Shown: positions 22,745 to 35,245 of the stretch, in pieces
How the letters are laid out: every line of letters begins with the position of its first letter
Position numbering within the stretch: the stretch's first letter is position 1
Assembly: GCF_963259705.1 (NCBI RefSeq)
Contig: NC_081840.1
Coordinates: forward strand, 116,053,074 to 116,117,073
Length of the DNA stretch: 64,000 bases
Direction of reading: 5' to 3'
Source of the DNA: Myotis daubentonii
Taxonomy: Eukaryota > Chordata > Mammalia > Chiroptera > Vespertilionidae
Program-made: the position numbers and the translations under genes
Notes under the pieces: generated by a model
Database searches by the model: none
Told to the model about the DNA's origin: nothing
Seen by the model: the letters and a program-made list of their open reading frames with translations, nothing else

Positions 22745-23770
22745 GAGTTGCTTTCTATTTTTCCCCCCCTTATTGTGGTAAAGCATACATAACCTAAGAA
22801 TACCATCTTAACCATTTTAAGTGTACATACAGTAAACTCTATTGCACATTTGTGCATGACAGATCTCTATAAACTTTTCATCTGAAACCCATTAAACAAC
22901 TCCCCTCCTTCCACTCCCCAGCACTTGGCAACCATAATTCTTTTTGTTCCTAAGAGTTTGACTACTTTAGATACCTCATTTGAGTAGAATCATCTAGTAT
23001 TTGTCTTTTTGTGACTGGCTTATTTCATTTAGCATACTGTTCTCAAAGTTCATCTGTTGTCCAAAGTTCATGCAGGTTACACAATTTACTTCTTTTATAT
23101 GGTTGGGCCATGTTCCATTGTATATATAATGTTTTGTTTATCCATTCATCTGTCAATTGACATCTAGGTTGCTTCTACTTATTGTCTGTTATGAACAATG
23201 CTTCAGTGAATACGAATGTGCAAACATCTCTTTGGGATCCTGCGTGCAATTCTTTTGCATGTATACCTACAAGTAGAATTGATCATATGGTAGTTGTGTT
23301 TTTCATAGCAGTTACACCATTTTGCCTTCTCACCATGAACAGTGTACATGGGTTCCAATTTCTTCACATCCTCACCAATACTAGTTATTTTCTGTTGCTT
23401 TTTTATAGTGGCATCCTAACTTTTCTGAGATTTTGATTTGCATTTCCCTGATGTTTAGTGATGTTGAGCATCTTTTCAGATACTTGTTGGTCATTTGTAT
23501 CTTTTTTGGGGGGGAGAAATATCTATTAAAGTCTTTTGCTCATTTTTAAATTGAGTTACTTATTAATTTTGTTTTTATTATATTGTAAGAGTTCTTTATA
23601 TATTCTGTATATTAACTCCTTATCAGATACATGAGTTATGAATGTTTTTTTCCACTTTTTAGGTTGCTTTTCACTCTGTTTATGTTTCCTTTGCTGAGAA
23701 GATGTTTTAAAGTTTGATGTAGTCTCATTTTTCTATTTTTGCTCTTATTGCCTGTGGCATTCTATCTTCT
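22745..23770 (-). mobile_element. Old L1, 3' UTR and ORF2 C-terminus
   Basis: Antisense L1. The 3' UTR lies at left (accattttaagtgtacatac signature near 22813), followed by the ORF2 C-terminal region (mirrored 'gactggcttatttcatttag', 'ccattcatctgtcaattgac'). Diverged and broken, with no intact frame. 5'-truncated near 23770. Confidence 0.88.
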
Positions 23771-25687
23771 CATAAGGTGGGAAAGTGCTATTTGTGACTC
23801 TAAGGTGATATTTGGACATTGACCAAAAAACAAACACTAATGTTAAACTTCCCAGACCCACGAGCCCTGATATTTTCTCACCATTTTGGCATTGTGTACT
23901 TAATTTTCCTTCATGAGAATTAGTTCATCAGAAGTGAATTATTCTGCCAGATCTGTGGAAAATCTTTTTTTTTTCTTATTTGTCAACTTGAGACATTTCT
24001 GCTGAGAGTATCACTGTAGGGTAAAGATTAGGTCAGAAGACTGTAGCTAATGTTTCTCTCAGCTGTAACACCTTTATGTTACTTTCTATACACAGCGACA
24101 AAGTTCAATGAAGGGAATAACTTCTTCCAAAGTCTATTAATCAGAAAGGTAAATAGTCCAGAAATCACTGAGGAGTTGCATGTTGTCCCTCTATTGACTA
24201 GAACTGGAAACAAAGCTGCTTAATGCCATTTAAGAAGTTACTGCAAGTGAAGTTTTGCTCAGTTTACTAAATGTATTGACTGTAGGATAGAAATAAATCC
24301 CTTGCAAACAGATTGAAGTGCATTGCAATTACCAAAACAGCCATCTATTTTTTTTTCTCTAATCTCAGAGAGAGGGAATAGCAGCTGTTACTGCCATTTA
24401 CCTCAAGGAAAAAACACAGATAACAACACCTCTGGTTTCCTATTTTTAGCAGTGTGCCTTCCACTCACCACCTGATGGATGTGAAGAGCAAGGATTACTG
24501 TCCCCCATCAATCACCATTTCCTTATAAAAATAACTAAAAGTTTCCAGGATAAAATAAATATCTCTAATTAACATTACACATGATCAAAGCAAGTCCAAC
24601 AGCTTGGTCAGTCATCCTGCTGCGTGACAACTACACAGCAAGATGAGTCTATATAGGCAGATCATACCGAGCCATCAGTAAGTGGGCTTGATTTAGGCCT
24701 GGAGATTCTAACTGAAGCAGTGATATTGCCCCTTTCAACTATACCAAGACCAGGGACTTCCCTATTCTTTTAAAGGCAGTCATTAAAAATATTGGTCCTA
24801 TACTTCCGACATTCTTTAAGAAAGTATATCTTTTATTGAGCTCCACTCTTCCACATCTAAAAGATTCTCATTCTGTTTCACAAAGACCTATTGCCCCATA
24901 ATTCTTCCAGGTGATTCAAAATTTTAGTCTATAGTCTTTGTAATCTTGCTGCTTTCATTTTTTCAATGTTGATTGGCAAACTGAAGACATGGGGGCTCTT
25001 AGATTCCTGCTATCTGAAGGATGGTGGATAGTAATGTCCAGAGCATATTGGAATTATATAGGATAGTAATCATGTTCAATGATGTTACTCTAAAATGCCC
25101 TATTTAATAAGAAGAGTAAATAATGATTTTATGAAAAAATTACCTAGAAATTTGAAGATACCATGTAAAGAAAAAGAGATTACATTTTCCATTCCAACTT
25201 TACAGCATATTAGATTGGCAATTGCGATACATAAGAAATTAACATTTTACCAGGGAGATGAAGAAATATGATCAAGGAAATATGATTTGAGGAAACACTT
25301 ACTACCTGTTATAAAATCACTTTTCTGATGACAAAACACTTTATAAAGAACAAATGAAAGAAAATGAAGGCTACAGTGAAATAAGAACAGAGACAAACCT
25401 GTACTGAAACTCTATTAACAAGATGAAGAAAGGGTGCCCCGGCTGCCTAATAGCTGGCAACTGCAATTTTTCTTAGCGCTTGGAATGTTACTTGAATGCT
25501 TGCGAAACTGGAAACCCTCTAAAAGGAAGTTACTACCATTGGTAGTGCATGGAAATTAACCCTGTAGGTAACACAATTAATAGACCTTAAACCAAGGGAT
25601 TGGACACTCTATTTATGCTAATCTCATTTTAAATTTTAGTTAGGAGAAGTGTGTCTTGGAGATCTTTCTAAACTTTTTATATTGAAA
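23771..25687. other. Unassigned sequence
   Basis: No recognised gene or repeat; AT-rich. Confidence 0.45.
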
Positions 25688-27100
25688 CTAGAGGACCGGT
25701 GCACAAAAATTTGTGCACTCGGGGGGAAGGAGGGGTCCCTCAGCCTGGTCTGTGCTCTCTCACAGTCTGGGACCCCTAGGGAGATAATGACCTGCTGGCT
25801 TAGGCCCGCTCCCGGGTGGCAGAGGGCAGGCCCAATCCCTAGGTGCAGCCCCTGGTTGGGCTCAGAGCAGGGCTGATTGGGGAGTTGGGGTGCCGCCCCC
25901 TGTCATGCACAGAGCAGGGCGGATTGGGAGGTTGCGATGCCACCTTCAGTCACGCTCAAGGTAGGGCTGATTGGGGGGTTGGGGTGCTGCCCCCTGTCAC
26001 ACTCAAGGCAGGGTCGATGGGGAGGTTGTGGTGCCACCCCCTGTCATGCACAGAGCAGGGCCCATCAGGGGGCTGGGGAGCTCACCCCTGTCACTCACAG
26101 AGTAGGGCCGATAGGTGAGTTGGGGCACTGCCCCTTGTCACACACAGAGCAGGGCAGATCAGGGGGTTGAGGCGCCGCCACTGTCACACTCAGGGCAGGG
26201 CCGATGGGGAGGTTATGGCTCTACCCTGTCACACACTGAGCAGGGCCGGTGGGGGGGGGGTGTTGGGGCGCCTTCCCCTGTCACAAACAGAGCAGGGCCG
26301 ATAGGGAGGTGGTGGCCCCACCCCCTGTCACACACAGAGCTGCAGGGCGATCAGGGGGTTTGGGCACCGCCCCCTGTCACGCTGATCCCGGTGCCGGGAG
26401 GCCTCGCGGCTCCGCTGATCCCGGTGCTGGGAGGCATATTACCCTTTTACTATATAGGATAGAGGCCTGGTGCACGTGTGGGGGCCGGCTGGTTTTCCCT
26501 GAAGGTTGTCCTGGATCAGGGTGGGGGTCCCCACTGGAGTGCCTGGCCAGCCTGGGTGAGGGGATGATGGCTGTTTGCAGCTGGTCACACACCCTTCAGG
26601 GTGAGGGTCCCCACTGGGGTGCCTGGCCAGTCTGGGTGAGGGGTTGAGGGCTGTTTTCAGGCTGGCGGGTGACGGAAGCTCCCAACTGCTCCTTTTTTTC
26701 TTTTTTCTTTTATTCTGGGCCAGCTTTAGCTCTGAGGCTCCAGCTCTTAGGCCTCTGCTGCTGAAAGCAGGTTTCTGGCCTTTGTTTACCTTCTGTATTT
26801 GAAACAATGTTGCGTTCCTGCTGGCTGAAGGCCGCCGACTAAAGCAGGTTTCTGGGGTTTTGTTTAGCTTCTATATTTGTAACATAGTTTCTTAGAGTTG
26901 CAGCTCAGAGGCCGGCAGTGGCAGGTGGGGAACGTTGGAGTCCTCCATCATTGAAGCAAGCAAGCCTCATGTTCGCTTCCAGCTGCCTGGCTGCCGGCCC
27001 CCATCTTGCCTGGCAGTTAATTTGCATATTGCCCTGATTAGCCAATGGGAAGGGTAGCAGTCGTACGTTAATTACCATGTTTCTCTTTTATTAGATAGGA
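25688..27100 (-). mobile_element. Composite HeliBat Helitron, copy 3 (best preserved)
   Basis: CTAG 25688-25691 preceded by A25687. 5' TCCTATCTAATAAAAG at 27100, followed by T27101: perfect A|T insertion. The terminator palindrome gtgcacaaa/tttgtgcac is intact. Minisatellite at about 25840-26380. The internal second-Helitron junction (TCCTATATAGTAAAAGG abutting GGCCTCTA) is at 26440-26470. The promoter-like module is at 26900-27080 (YY1-like site somewhat decayed, inverted CCAAT kept). No Rep/Hel ORF. Confidence 0.92.
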
Positions 27101-27304
27101 TAATTATGATTCACAGGAGTTTTCAGATATACAGGGAAGTCCCATACATCCCCCCCTAGTTTCTCCATATATTAACATCTTGCACAGCTATAGGGCAATA
27201 TCAAAGCTAAGAAATGCTTTGGTACAAATTATAGAGCTTGTTCAGATCTTATCTGTTAGACTTGGAGGTTTTCTTAGAAAAGCTTTATTTTATTGTAATT
27301 CTTT

Positions 27305-27516
27305 TTTTAAATAGATATTTTTATTGATTTCAGAAAGGAAAGGGAGAAGGAGATAGAAACATTGATGATAACAGAGAATCATTGATTGGCTGACTCCTCC
27401 ATGCCCCCTACTAGGGATTAAGCCCACAACCCGGACATGTGTCCTGATTGGGAATCAAGCTATGACCTCCTGGTTCATAGGTTGATGCTCAACCACTGAG
27501 CTACACCAGCCAGGAT
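27305..27516 (-). mobile_element. VES SINE with target duplication
   Basis: Antisense copy. The duplication tattgta(a/g)ttcttt is at 27291-27304 and 27517-27530 (13 of 14). Head and body diverged. Confidence 0.88.
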
Positions 27517-27530
27517 TATTGTAGTTCTTT

Positions 27531-28377
27531 AGATGGTCCAGATCTAGAGCTTCTAAACCTAAAAATTAAATCTTGTCTAAAATGGCAAAAAGCACAAATT
27601 GATATTTGTTGTCCTGAAAGAAGCTGAATATGTACTGTGTGGTAATCTCAAATAGTTGACTGTCAATAGTCACTCAGATTAGACTGCCAGCAAGGTTTCC
27701 CTGATTTGATCCAGAGTAGCAGCCAAAATTCTAATTGATTATTATACAATTTATTTAAGTATTTTTCTATCCTCTTAATTCATTAGACTAAGCTTACTTC
27801 AATTAAGAAGGATAATGGACAAGCAGGCTTTGATAGCTTTCATGGACTGGTTTATATCCCATAGTGTTAGTCATCCAGTTAACATATTTTGGTTTTTTAT
27901 TTTTTAAGATGTACTCAAGTTATTTTTGCGGAGTAGTATGATGTTATCTACTTGTAATTCGGTTTGGATGTTTGCTGTTTGCGTTTTGACTGAAGGCATA
28001 GTGGGCCTCATATGTCCTTTGTTCTATTTGTTCCTGTTAACATTGTCAGGTGTGTTCAGCCTGAACACTGTGGGAAGCAATATTGGTGGAAACAAATCAC
28101 TCTTTTGACTTCTCTGTTGGAACCAGGTGCTTCATTTATCTCTTTTCTTAAGATTGCTGTAGCCATTGAGGTTTCTCTGGCTCCTGACCTGAAGTACTGC
28201 AGGGCTCAGCCACAGAAATCGTTTTCTCTGGGGTAACAAACAAGAGAGCTCTTGCTTTATTGCTTCCTGTGTATACAAGCACCTTATTATCGCTGACTTC
28301 ATAGCTATTCATTGGTTAACTTATTGAAGAAACTTCTGTTTTCTTCTCTGATGCATTAATTCTTTCTAGCTCTAATG
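27531..28377. other. Unassigned sequence
   Basis: No recognised feature. Confidence 0.45.
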
Positions 28378-28460
28378 CTAAGTATCTGTGAGACTGGGTA
28401 AGTCACTTTACCTCTTTAAGGTTATTTTCTCATCTAAAAAGGGAAGCTGTACCATATAAA
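28378..28460 (+). mobile_element. MIR fragment
   Basis: Matches the MIR stretch 'gactgggtaagtcactttac' and 'ctctttaaggttattttctc'. Confidence 0.65.
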
Positions 28461-29714
28461 GTTAACTTTATATTTTATAATTTGGTGTTTGACTCCTAAG
28501 AACAAAGATAAATTCTAAAAAATTTTCATCATTAAACTGAAATTGTCTTTATTGATGATTACTATATTTTAGAATAAATATGTATATATATACATATATA
28601 TCAATACAACCTATGCCTTCTGTAAAAAATTCCAATACATTTTTTATATAGAAAATTTAGTTCTCCACTTCTTCCCTCACCTCCTCATTCCATCCTATTA
28701 TTTACCTTCTAGAAATGAGCAAAGATAAAAATGTTGAGTTATTTTATACCATTTATCTAGTAATATATGAATAAACATAATATATAACATGTAATACAAT
28801 TTGTGTACAAAAAGCTGAATTCTGAATAATATCTTTTTTCTTATAGCTTGCTTTATTCCATAAATAATATATATTAGAGGTTTTCCATACCAATACTCTT
28901 TTTATCATTTATATTATATTCCATTGTATGATTATTATACAATTTATTTAAGAATTTTTCTATGGGTGCACATTTGAGTAGTTTTCAGTCTTTTACCTGT
29001 TATAAGCCATGTCCGTTATAATTTTCAAGTATCTTCTATGAGTCTGGGAGTTTTAGTGTCAATGCTGTAGAAGACAAAAAATTGAAATATTGCTATTTAG
29101 GTAAGAACAGTTGAATAAATTACATTCTGTCATGCTCTCTCTACCCAATTAACTGCTTTTATTTCTCTTCCTAATTCTACCTTTGTGATCTTTCAAATTA
29201 TGTATTCTGGCTTCCTCTTTTCTTCCTATTTTTCTAATCTCATCTGATGCTATTCATTTAGATAGAGCAAAAGCCATAGATTCCTAAATTCTGAAAGGTT
29301 TAATATAATAAAATAAAGTTGTTCTACTTAGTTTATTCAGTTTTGTTTATATTTATTAATATTTGTAGTCCCCTCTATAATGCCCCTTTCAACATTCCTC
29401 AAAATAAGAATGGAACTTGAGTTTTCTCTGCTACTTCTTCCTGAAGTAACAATAGTCTGTAAAAGTTACAGAATAAAGAAAATCAAGTAAAACCTAGTAG
29501 TTGAATAAGCAACTATAATTGTTATCTATTGTTCTCAATCTTAATAACCATTAGCTTTTAGCTATTGTTAAAAAATACTGAAACAGATAAAAGCACCAGC
29601 TGTTCATGAAGAGATTTTGGAGATTGTGTTTACACTTCTAGTTTTATTTTACTTATTTCACCCCATTCTGTCTCCCCTTTCTTCTCCCCTTCCCAAATTT
29701 CTGGGAGGAAATAC
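28461..29714. other. Unassigned AT-rich sequence
   Basis: No gene or family recognised; may hold decayed L1 near 28840-29010. Confidence 0.4.
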
Positions 29715-29885
29715 AATGTGATGGTTAAGGATGATAGCTGGTGTACGGGCAAGAAAATAACCACATTAAGGTTCAATTTCTTCATCTGTAAATGGGGATC
29801 ATGCAGTTTCCCTCTTGATATTCTCAGGATGAAAGGTAAAGTGCTTAGCACAGTGACCAAGACATAGTAAGTGCTAAAAGAAAAC
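29715..29885 (+). mobile_element. MIR fragment
   Basis: MIR 3' half: 'tcttcatctgtaaatgggga', 'gtgcttagcacagtg' and 'catagtaagtgctaaaag' in order. Confidence 0.78.
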
Positions 29886-29904
29886 TGTAAGTATTAAATT
29901 ATTA

Positions 29905-30227
29905 AAGAAATATTTAAAAATAAGTGAATTATGCATTACCTTTAAGGAGCTCAAATGTTAGTGGAGGAAACACCTACCTGTTTACCTTTATATACAACCA
30001 TCTATCTACATTGTTTTAAAAAGCATTTGAAGTACATTAGAAGCATAAATTAAGTGCTATTAGAGATAGGAAAAATGTAATTGATTTTGCCTAAGGAGGA
30101 AAGAAACAGAGCAGGCTAAGCAAAGAAAATAACATTTACACCAGACCTTGCAAGATAATTCAGCTTTTTGGTGGACAAATACAAAGGTGAGAGGCCATTG
30201 TGTATACAGAGAGATAAATATAATATA
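29905..30227 (-). mobile_element. L2-like LINE fragment (left part)
   Basis: Antisense L2 wording ('ggagctcaaatgttagtgga', 'taagtgctattagag'). Interrupted at 30227 by a HeliBat; continues after 30424. Confidence 0.55.
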
Positions 30228-30424
30228 CTAGAGGCCTGGTGCCTGAATTCCGCACGGGTGGGGTCCAGCAGGCCTGCCCTGATCAGGCCAATGTGGCCAG
30301 GCAGGCTGAGGGGAGGGGCTGTGGGCAGTTGGCTGGCCGCCCCGACCCCCACCCCCCGGTCGAGCTCCTGGTCGAACTCCCGGTTGAGGGGACAATTTGC
30401 ACATTAGCCTTTTATTATATAGGA
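30228..30424 (-). mobile_element. Minimal HeliBat Helitron, 197 bp
   Basis: CTAG 30228-30231 after A30227; 5' TCCTATATAATAAAAGGC at 30424 before T30425. The terminal hairpin has partly decayed (gtgcctgaattccgcac). The interior is only a GC-rich core (ccccaccccccggtcgagct), the small HeliBatN type. Inserted in an L2-like sequence. Confidence 0.92.
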
Positions 30425-30932
30425 TAGTACTGGCTGAAGACACTGGAATACTTTTAGATTGGGAGCAAGGGCTCAACAAATGGTACAGGGATAATATCTG
30501 GAGGAGTTAGGAATGTATGAAATTGAGAAGCATGGGAAAAGGGTTGGTCCTGGTAAAAAGGGTCTTCCTCTGAGTTGCTAGAAAAGGAGGTAATTAAACA
30601 AAGAGTTAAATTTAGAGGTAGACAGAAGTTGGGTGTTCGTGGTCATGTTAAATATTGTTTGAAGTAGTATAAGATGGCTGTGAGGTGGTCCTGTGAAGGC
30701 TTGAAGAAAGTAACAAATATTAAGAAAAGCCATTTGGAAAGTCAACCCAGAATAAGTGAAAAGAGTACAGCAATGACAACTTACTTGAGATTATAAATCT
30801 TCCAGGTAAGAATATTTCTTAAACTGATAGATTTCTCCAGTTAGTTTTGACATCTTTCAAAAGACCACTGTTAGATGCAGTCATTCTTTTTAACAAATAC
30901 TTATTCAGCACTTCCTATATGCTAGGCATTAA
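30425..30932 (-). mobile_element. L2-like LINE fragment (right part)
   Basis: Continuation of the antisense L2-like sequence across the HeliBat. A typical L2 end wording (ttattcagcacttcctatat) appears at 30901-30920. Confidence 0.45.
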
Positions 30933-30952
30933 AATAATAATAGCTGAGATTA

Positions 30953-31169
30953 GCCAAAACCGGTTTGGCTTAGTGGATAGAGCATCGGCCTGCGGACTGA
31001 AAGGCCCTAGGTTTGATTCCGGTCAAGGGCATGTACCTGGGTTGTGGGCACACCCCCAGTAGGAGATGTGCAGGAGGTAGCTGATCGATGTTTCTCTCTC
31101 ATCAATTTTTCTAGCTTTCTATTTCTCTCCCTTCCTCTCTGTAAAAAATCAATAAAATATATTTTAAAA
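30953..31169 (+). mobile_element. VES SINE with perfect 20-bp target duplication
   Basis: Full sense copy, CCGGTTTGGCTTAGTGG head to AATAAAATATATT tail. The 20-bp duplication is perfect at 30933-30952 and 31170-31189. B box carries one change (ggtttgattcc). Inserted at an L2/MIR boundary. Recent. Confidence 0.96.
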
Positions 31170-31189
31170 AATAATAATAGCTGAGATTA

Positions 31190-31390
31190 ATTATGTACTT
31201 ACTATATGCTAAGCAGTTTATATGTGTTTTTTAATCCTTGAAAACCTTTGAGGTAAGTACTATAATTTTTCATATAAAAATTATAAGTCACATAAGTCAG
31301 ACAAGTCAAGTTCAGGGAGTTATGAATTAGCAAAGCTTAATTTGAATCTAGGCAAATCATCTCCAGGGCCTATGCCCTTAAGTAAATTTG
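31190..31390 (+). mobile_element. MIR SINE
   Basis: MIR order: 'tatgtacttactatatgcta', 'ttaatccttgaaaacctttg', 'aggtaagtac', then the acidic tail. Its start lies in the SINE target duplication. Confidence 0.75.
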
Positions 31391-32350
31391 TGCTTTTTGT
31401 CCCTGCCCAATGCACAGTGAACACAACTGATATGACCTCTACTTAAAACATGAGGGGAAAATGTACCTAAGAAAAATTGTGGTAAATGCTATAGAAGAGG
31501 AGCGTGTAGAGTGGTTGGCTAGCTAGAAATAATGGGGCATGGTGGGAGAGAGGGTTGTCAGGGAAGTTCCTCCAAAGAGGCATAATTTAAGGTGAAACTT
31601 AAGGGTTGAGAAGGAGCCAGTCAAGTGAAAAGGTGGGGACAGAATATTCTAGGCAGGAGAAAGAATACCTGAAACTGGGGAAGTTGGTATTTTCTGCCCT
31701 TGCCAGTGTTGCTCGCTTGGTTGGAATGCCATCCTGTGCACTGGAAGGTGGAAGGTTCGATTCCCTATCAGGACACCAAGACTGTGGTTAAATCCCCATT
31801 CGGAGTGCATATGGGAGGCAGCTGATCGATGTGATGATCAATATGTCTCTCCACATCGATGTTTCCCTTTCTCTCTCTCTCTTTCTCCCCCCTCCCTTCC
31901 TCCTTCTCTAAAAGCAATAAAAAATAAATAAAGGCCTGGTATTTTATAAGAACTGAAAGAAGATTGGAACACGATGACAGAAGAAATGAAAAGCATGAGA
32001 TAAAGATGGAAAGATAGGTACACTTTATATCAACTGAGGTCACGAGGGCCATGGTAAGAAGTTAATATTCTAAGTGACTGTGAGAAGTCATTAAAGGGAT
32101 TTATGCAGGGAAATGACAATATCAGATTTACATTTCAAGTATACACACACACAATGAAGGAGAAATCAGCCAGTTTTACAGAAGAGAGGAAAAGGAAAAG
32201 GATCTCAGGGATAACATCTAAGGTTTTGACTTGAGTAGCTGGGTGTGTAGAGGTGCAATTTTCTAATGTGTAGAGACTAGAGATACAAAATGCTTTAGAG
32301 ATGTAAGCCAAGGGCTAATTTTGGATATGTTAAATTTGGGAACTCAATGA
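31391..32350 (-). mobile_element. L2 LINE fragment split by a SINE
   Basis: Antisense L2 signatures: 'gtcagggaagttcctcca', 'aacttaagggttgag', then after the SINE 'cgagggccatggtaag' and 'ggatttatgcagggaaatga'. No coding frame. Confidence 0.65.
31694..31936 (+). mobile_element. Older bat tRNA-SINE (second subfamily)
   Basis: Different head from VES: 'gctcgcttggttggaatgcc' (tRNA-like A-box), B box ggttcgattcc, body with an extra 'gatgatcaatatgtctct', CT-rich stretch and tail 'aaaagcaataaa'. A short duplication tggtatttt lies at 31685-31693 and 31937-31945. It belongs to the older SINE lineage shared by many bats rather than the VES core. Confidence 0.85.
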
Positions 32351-33145
32351 TAATGCAAGTAGAGATGTAAGGTCTAAAATTAGGGGTAATTTATACAACT
32401 GCTAAGTTCCACATTCTGCTGGAAGTGGGCAGTTGATAAATGGTTTTGAAATCATAAACCAAATTTAATAAGATTTGGTTTGAACCTCTGGAGTCATTTA
32501 ATAAAGTACATTCCTTTGTGTTAATAATATTGGCTCCTTAATATTTTTCCATGATTTAAATGAAATTATTTAACTGTATCTTAGCAGTGACCACTTACTA
32601 AGTCGAAATGTAAGAGCTGGTTCTATGTCATGTATACAAGCAAGACCATATCACATACTGGCTACCTCTGGGAAGCATTGGAGGGCATGACCAAATCTGT
32701 TGCCAAGTTTTACATGCTCTAACTTTGATCATGGAGAAAGATTTTCCACATACCATTTTGGCAAATATATAGCAAGTACTGAGCCTGTGTGCATGTATTT
32801 TGTCTCTGATGATCTCAAACTAAAAAACAGCCCAATGATACTTTCTAGTTTGTTGCTTTTTATTTAAAAAAAAAATCAAATCTGGATTGTATACCATTAT
32901 ACTTATGCATGCATAAAGCAAGTGTGAGCCACTGGGATGGAGAGGACCTGCACAGTCATCAAGCATAATTATCTTTCAATTTCTTGATTCTCTCTGTAAT
33001 ACTTTTGTCAAGGCATAATCAGACAATTCTCAAATACCTCTGGTGTTATGGAAGTCTCCTCCACCTATAGAAAGACACCATTCTTTCATTGTGAAGTTCA
33101 AACTATTAGAAAGTTCCTTAAGTGAGTAAAAATTTATCTCATCAC
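32351..33145. other. Unassigned sequence
   Basis: No recognised gene or repeat. Confidence 0.45.
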
Positions 33146-33480
33146 TTTTAATTTTTTTCTTAATTTATATTGTTGAATGTATTACAGATGTCTCCTCTTT
33201 ATCTCCCTATCACCCCCCACTCCCCACCCCCGCACCATCACACTCCTATCCCCTCCCCGGGCCTTCCTTGCACTATTGTATAACCATGGGCTATGCATCT
33301 ATGCACGTAAGTTCACTAGTTAATCTCACCCACTCCATTTCCCTCTGAAATACATCAGTCTGCTCCATGCTTCAATGACTTTGGATCTTTTTTATTCATC
33401 AGTTTATTTCATTCATTAGATCCACATATAAGTGAGGCCATGTGATACTTACCTTTCTCTGACTGGCTTATTTTACTCCT
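33146..33480 (-). mobile_element. Bat-type L1 3' end
   Basis: Antisense L1 3' UTR: 'attacagatgtctcctcttt' followed by C-rich stretch, then the 'gactggcttattttac' block. 5'-truncated. Confidence 0.85.
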
Positions 33481-33544
33481 TTTCTCTTTCTCTTGGGGAC
33501 ATGGAGCAAAAAATTTCTTTCTTATTATCTGAAAGTATTCCATA

Positions 33545-33960
33545 TATCTCCTCTGGTTCTTCTTTTTTAAATGTTTTATTAAATGTGTTGGTTAATAAAA
33601 TTATATAGGTTTCAAGTGTACAATTTTATAATACATCATCTGTATATTGCTTTGTGTGTTTACCACCCGAAGTCAAATATCCTAACACCATATATTTGAC
33701 ACCCCCCATTACCCTTTACTACCTTCCTAACATCCTTCTTTCCCTCTGGTAACCACCTACTGTTGTCTGTGTCTATGGGTGTTTGTTTGTCTTGTTTATT
33801 CATTTGTTGCTCTTGACCAAACATCCTCATTTCCTCAACATTCCTCATATGATATGTTGTTATTCCTTTTAACCATTTTGTTGACCTCCATGACAACATG
33901 TCTATAATCATCACACAATTAAACATAATCTATGTATGGTTTCATCATATAGAATAAATT
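33545..33960 (-). mobile_element. Second L1 3' UTR fragment, different subfamily
   Basis: Antisense L1 UTR wording ('ataggtttcaagtgtacaat', 'ctggtaaccacctactgttg'). Likely an older insertion next to the previous one. Short frame 33926-33660 is the UTR, not a gene. Confidence 0.75.
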
Positions 33961-34293
33961 GGAATTAATATTTATAGTTGACCAAACCCAATGTCTTTTT
34001 ACATGTTGCTATAAGTGACATCTCCAAATCTATACTTAAATACATAGGGTTTGGACTCAAGAGAAGGACTTTACACTTTTCCTTTCAAATTTAATTTTAT
34101 GATATTTGGCACAACCTTTAAATCAAAATTCCAACTTAAATTTCTTTTATTTAAAGATTTAACAAGTATTTATCTGTACTTCAAAGTAATCTATTAGTAA
34201 AAAATGATGAGTAAGGCAAGGTCAAAAGTATTGTTATTTACCAAATCATTAAAAACTTTTCAATAGGGTGGTACTAATTCCTAATAAGAATCA
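33961..34293. other. Unassigned sequence
   Basis: No recognised feature. Confidence 0.45.
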
Positions 34294-34440
34294 TCCATAA
34301 TAATAAAAGGGTAATATGCTACATAATTAGACCAGACAGCTGAACAACCTTCTGGACAAAGCCAGGGCTGCGAGGGCTGAGGCAAGCTTCCATGGCTGCA
34401 AGGGAGCCCCTTGCATGAATTTTGTGTATCAGGCCTCTAG
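34294..34440 (+). mobile_element. Very short HeliBat Helitron, 147 bp
   Basis: Starts TCCATAATAATAAAAGGG after A34293; ends GGCCTCTAG at 34440 before T34441. The hairpin has decayed (gcatgaattttgtgta). Only terminal regions remain around a short GC core, an internally deleted derivative. Confidence 0.88.
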
Positions 34441-34589
34441 TTTAAGAATAATCATTTAACTCTAGATTTGTCCCATGTCCACCCACATACTATGGAATTC
34501 GTCCTTCCCCATTCTTCTTTTATCTCTATAAATAGATTTATTATTCTACTTAGGTGTTCAAGCAATCTTTAATTTCTTCTTTTTGTTTT

Positions 34590-35245
34590 CCATATCCAAT
34601 CTATCAACAAATCCTCCAGAACATGTTGTGAATAGATTCACTTCTGTTCCTCTCCATAACCATTGTGCTAGTCTAGGCTGCCATCACTTCTCTCTCTCTA
34701 GCTTTGATTCTCCTGCCTACCTGTACCTATTTGCTCTATTGCAACCAGTATATTCGATTATGCCATTGTCCTGCTTAACGTCCATAAATAGTTTCCTTTC
34801 TCACTTAGAATGAAATCCTAAATCCTTGCCATGTCTTAAGGCCCTGTATTATTTGGCCTTTACCTATCTCATTTACCTTACCATTTTCTTTCATCCTCTC
34901 CTCTTGAATAAACCAAGTTTGTTCCATTTCAGGTCTTCATTCCTTCTTTTCTTTCTGTCTGGAATGCTCTTTTTCCTGTTGTTTGCATAACTGTCTATTC
35001 CTAAGCTTTTAATTGCAGATCAAGTATTACCTTATCAGGGAGACTTTCCTAGATTATCTAAAATATCCCCTCTTCTTACCTACCTCAATGTTTAGCTCAT
35101 CACTTTGCTCAATTTCATCATACTGCTTACTTTCTGAAATGATTATTATTATTTTTGCTGTTGTCTGAATTCTCCACTGGGATACAATTTCCTCATATTG
35201 GGACAATGCCTATATAAATGACATATACTAGGTACTTAGCAAATA
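34590..35245 (+). mobile_element. L2 LINE 3' region
   Basis: Sense L2: 'cctgtattatttggccttta', 'ctgtctggaatgctctt', 'gatcaagtattaccttatca', 'gactttcctagattatct', down to the 3' end 'ggtacttagcaaataattg'. Old, non-coding. Confidence 0.82.
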
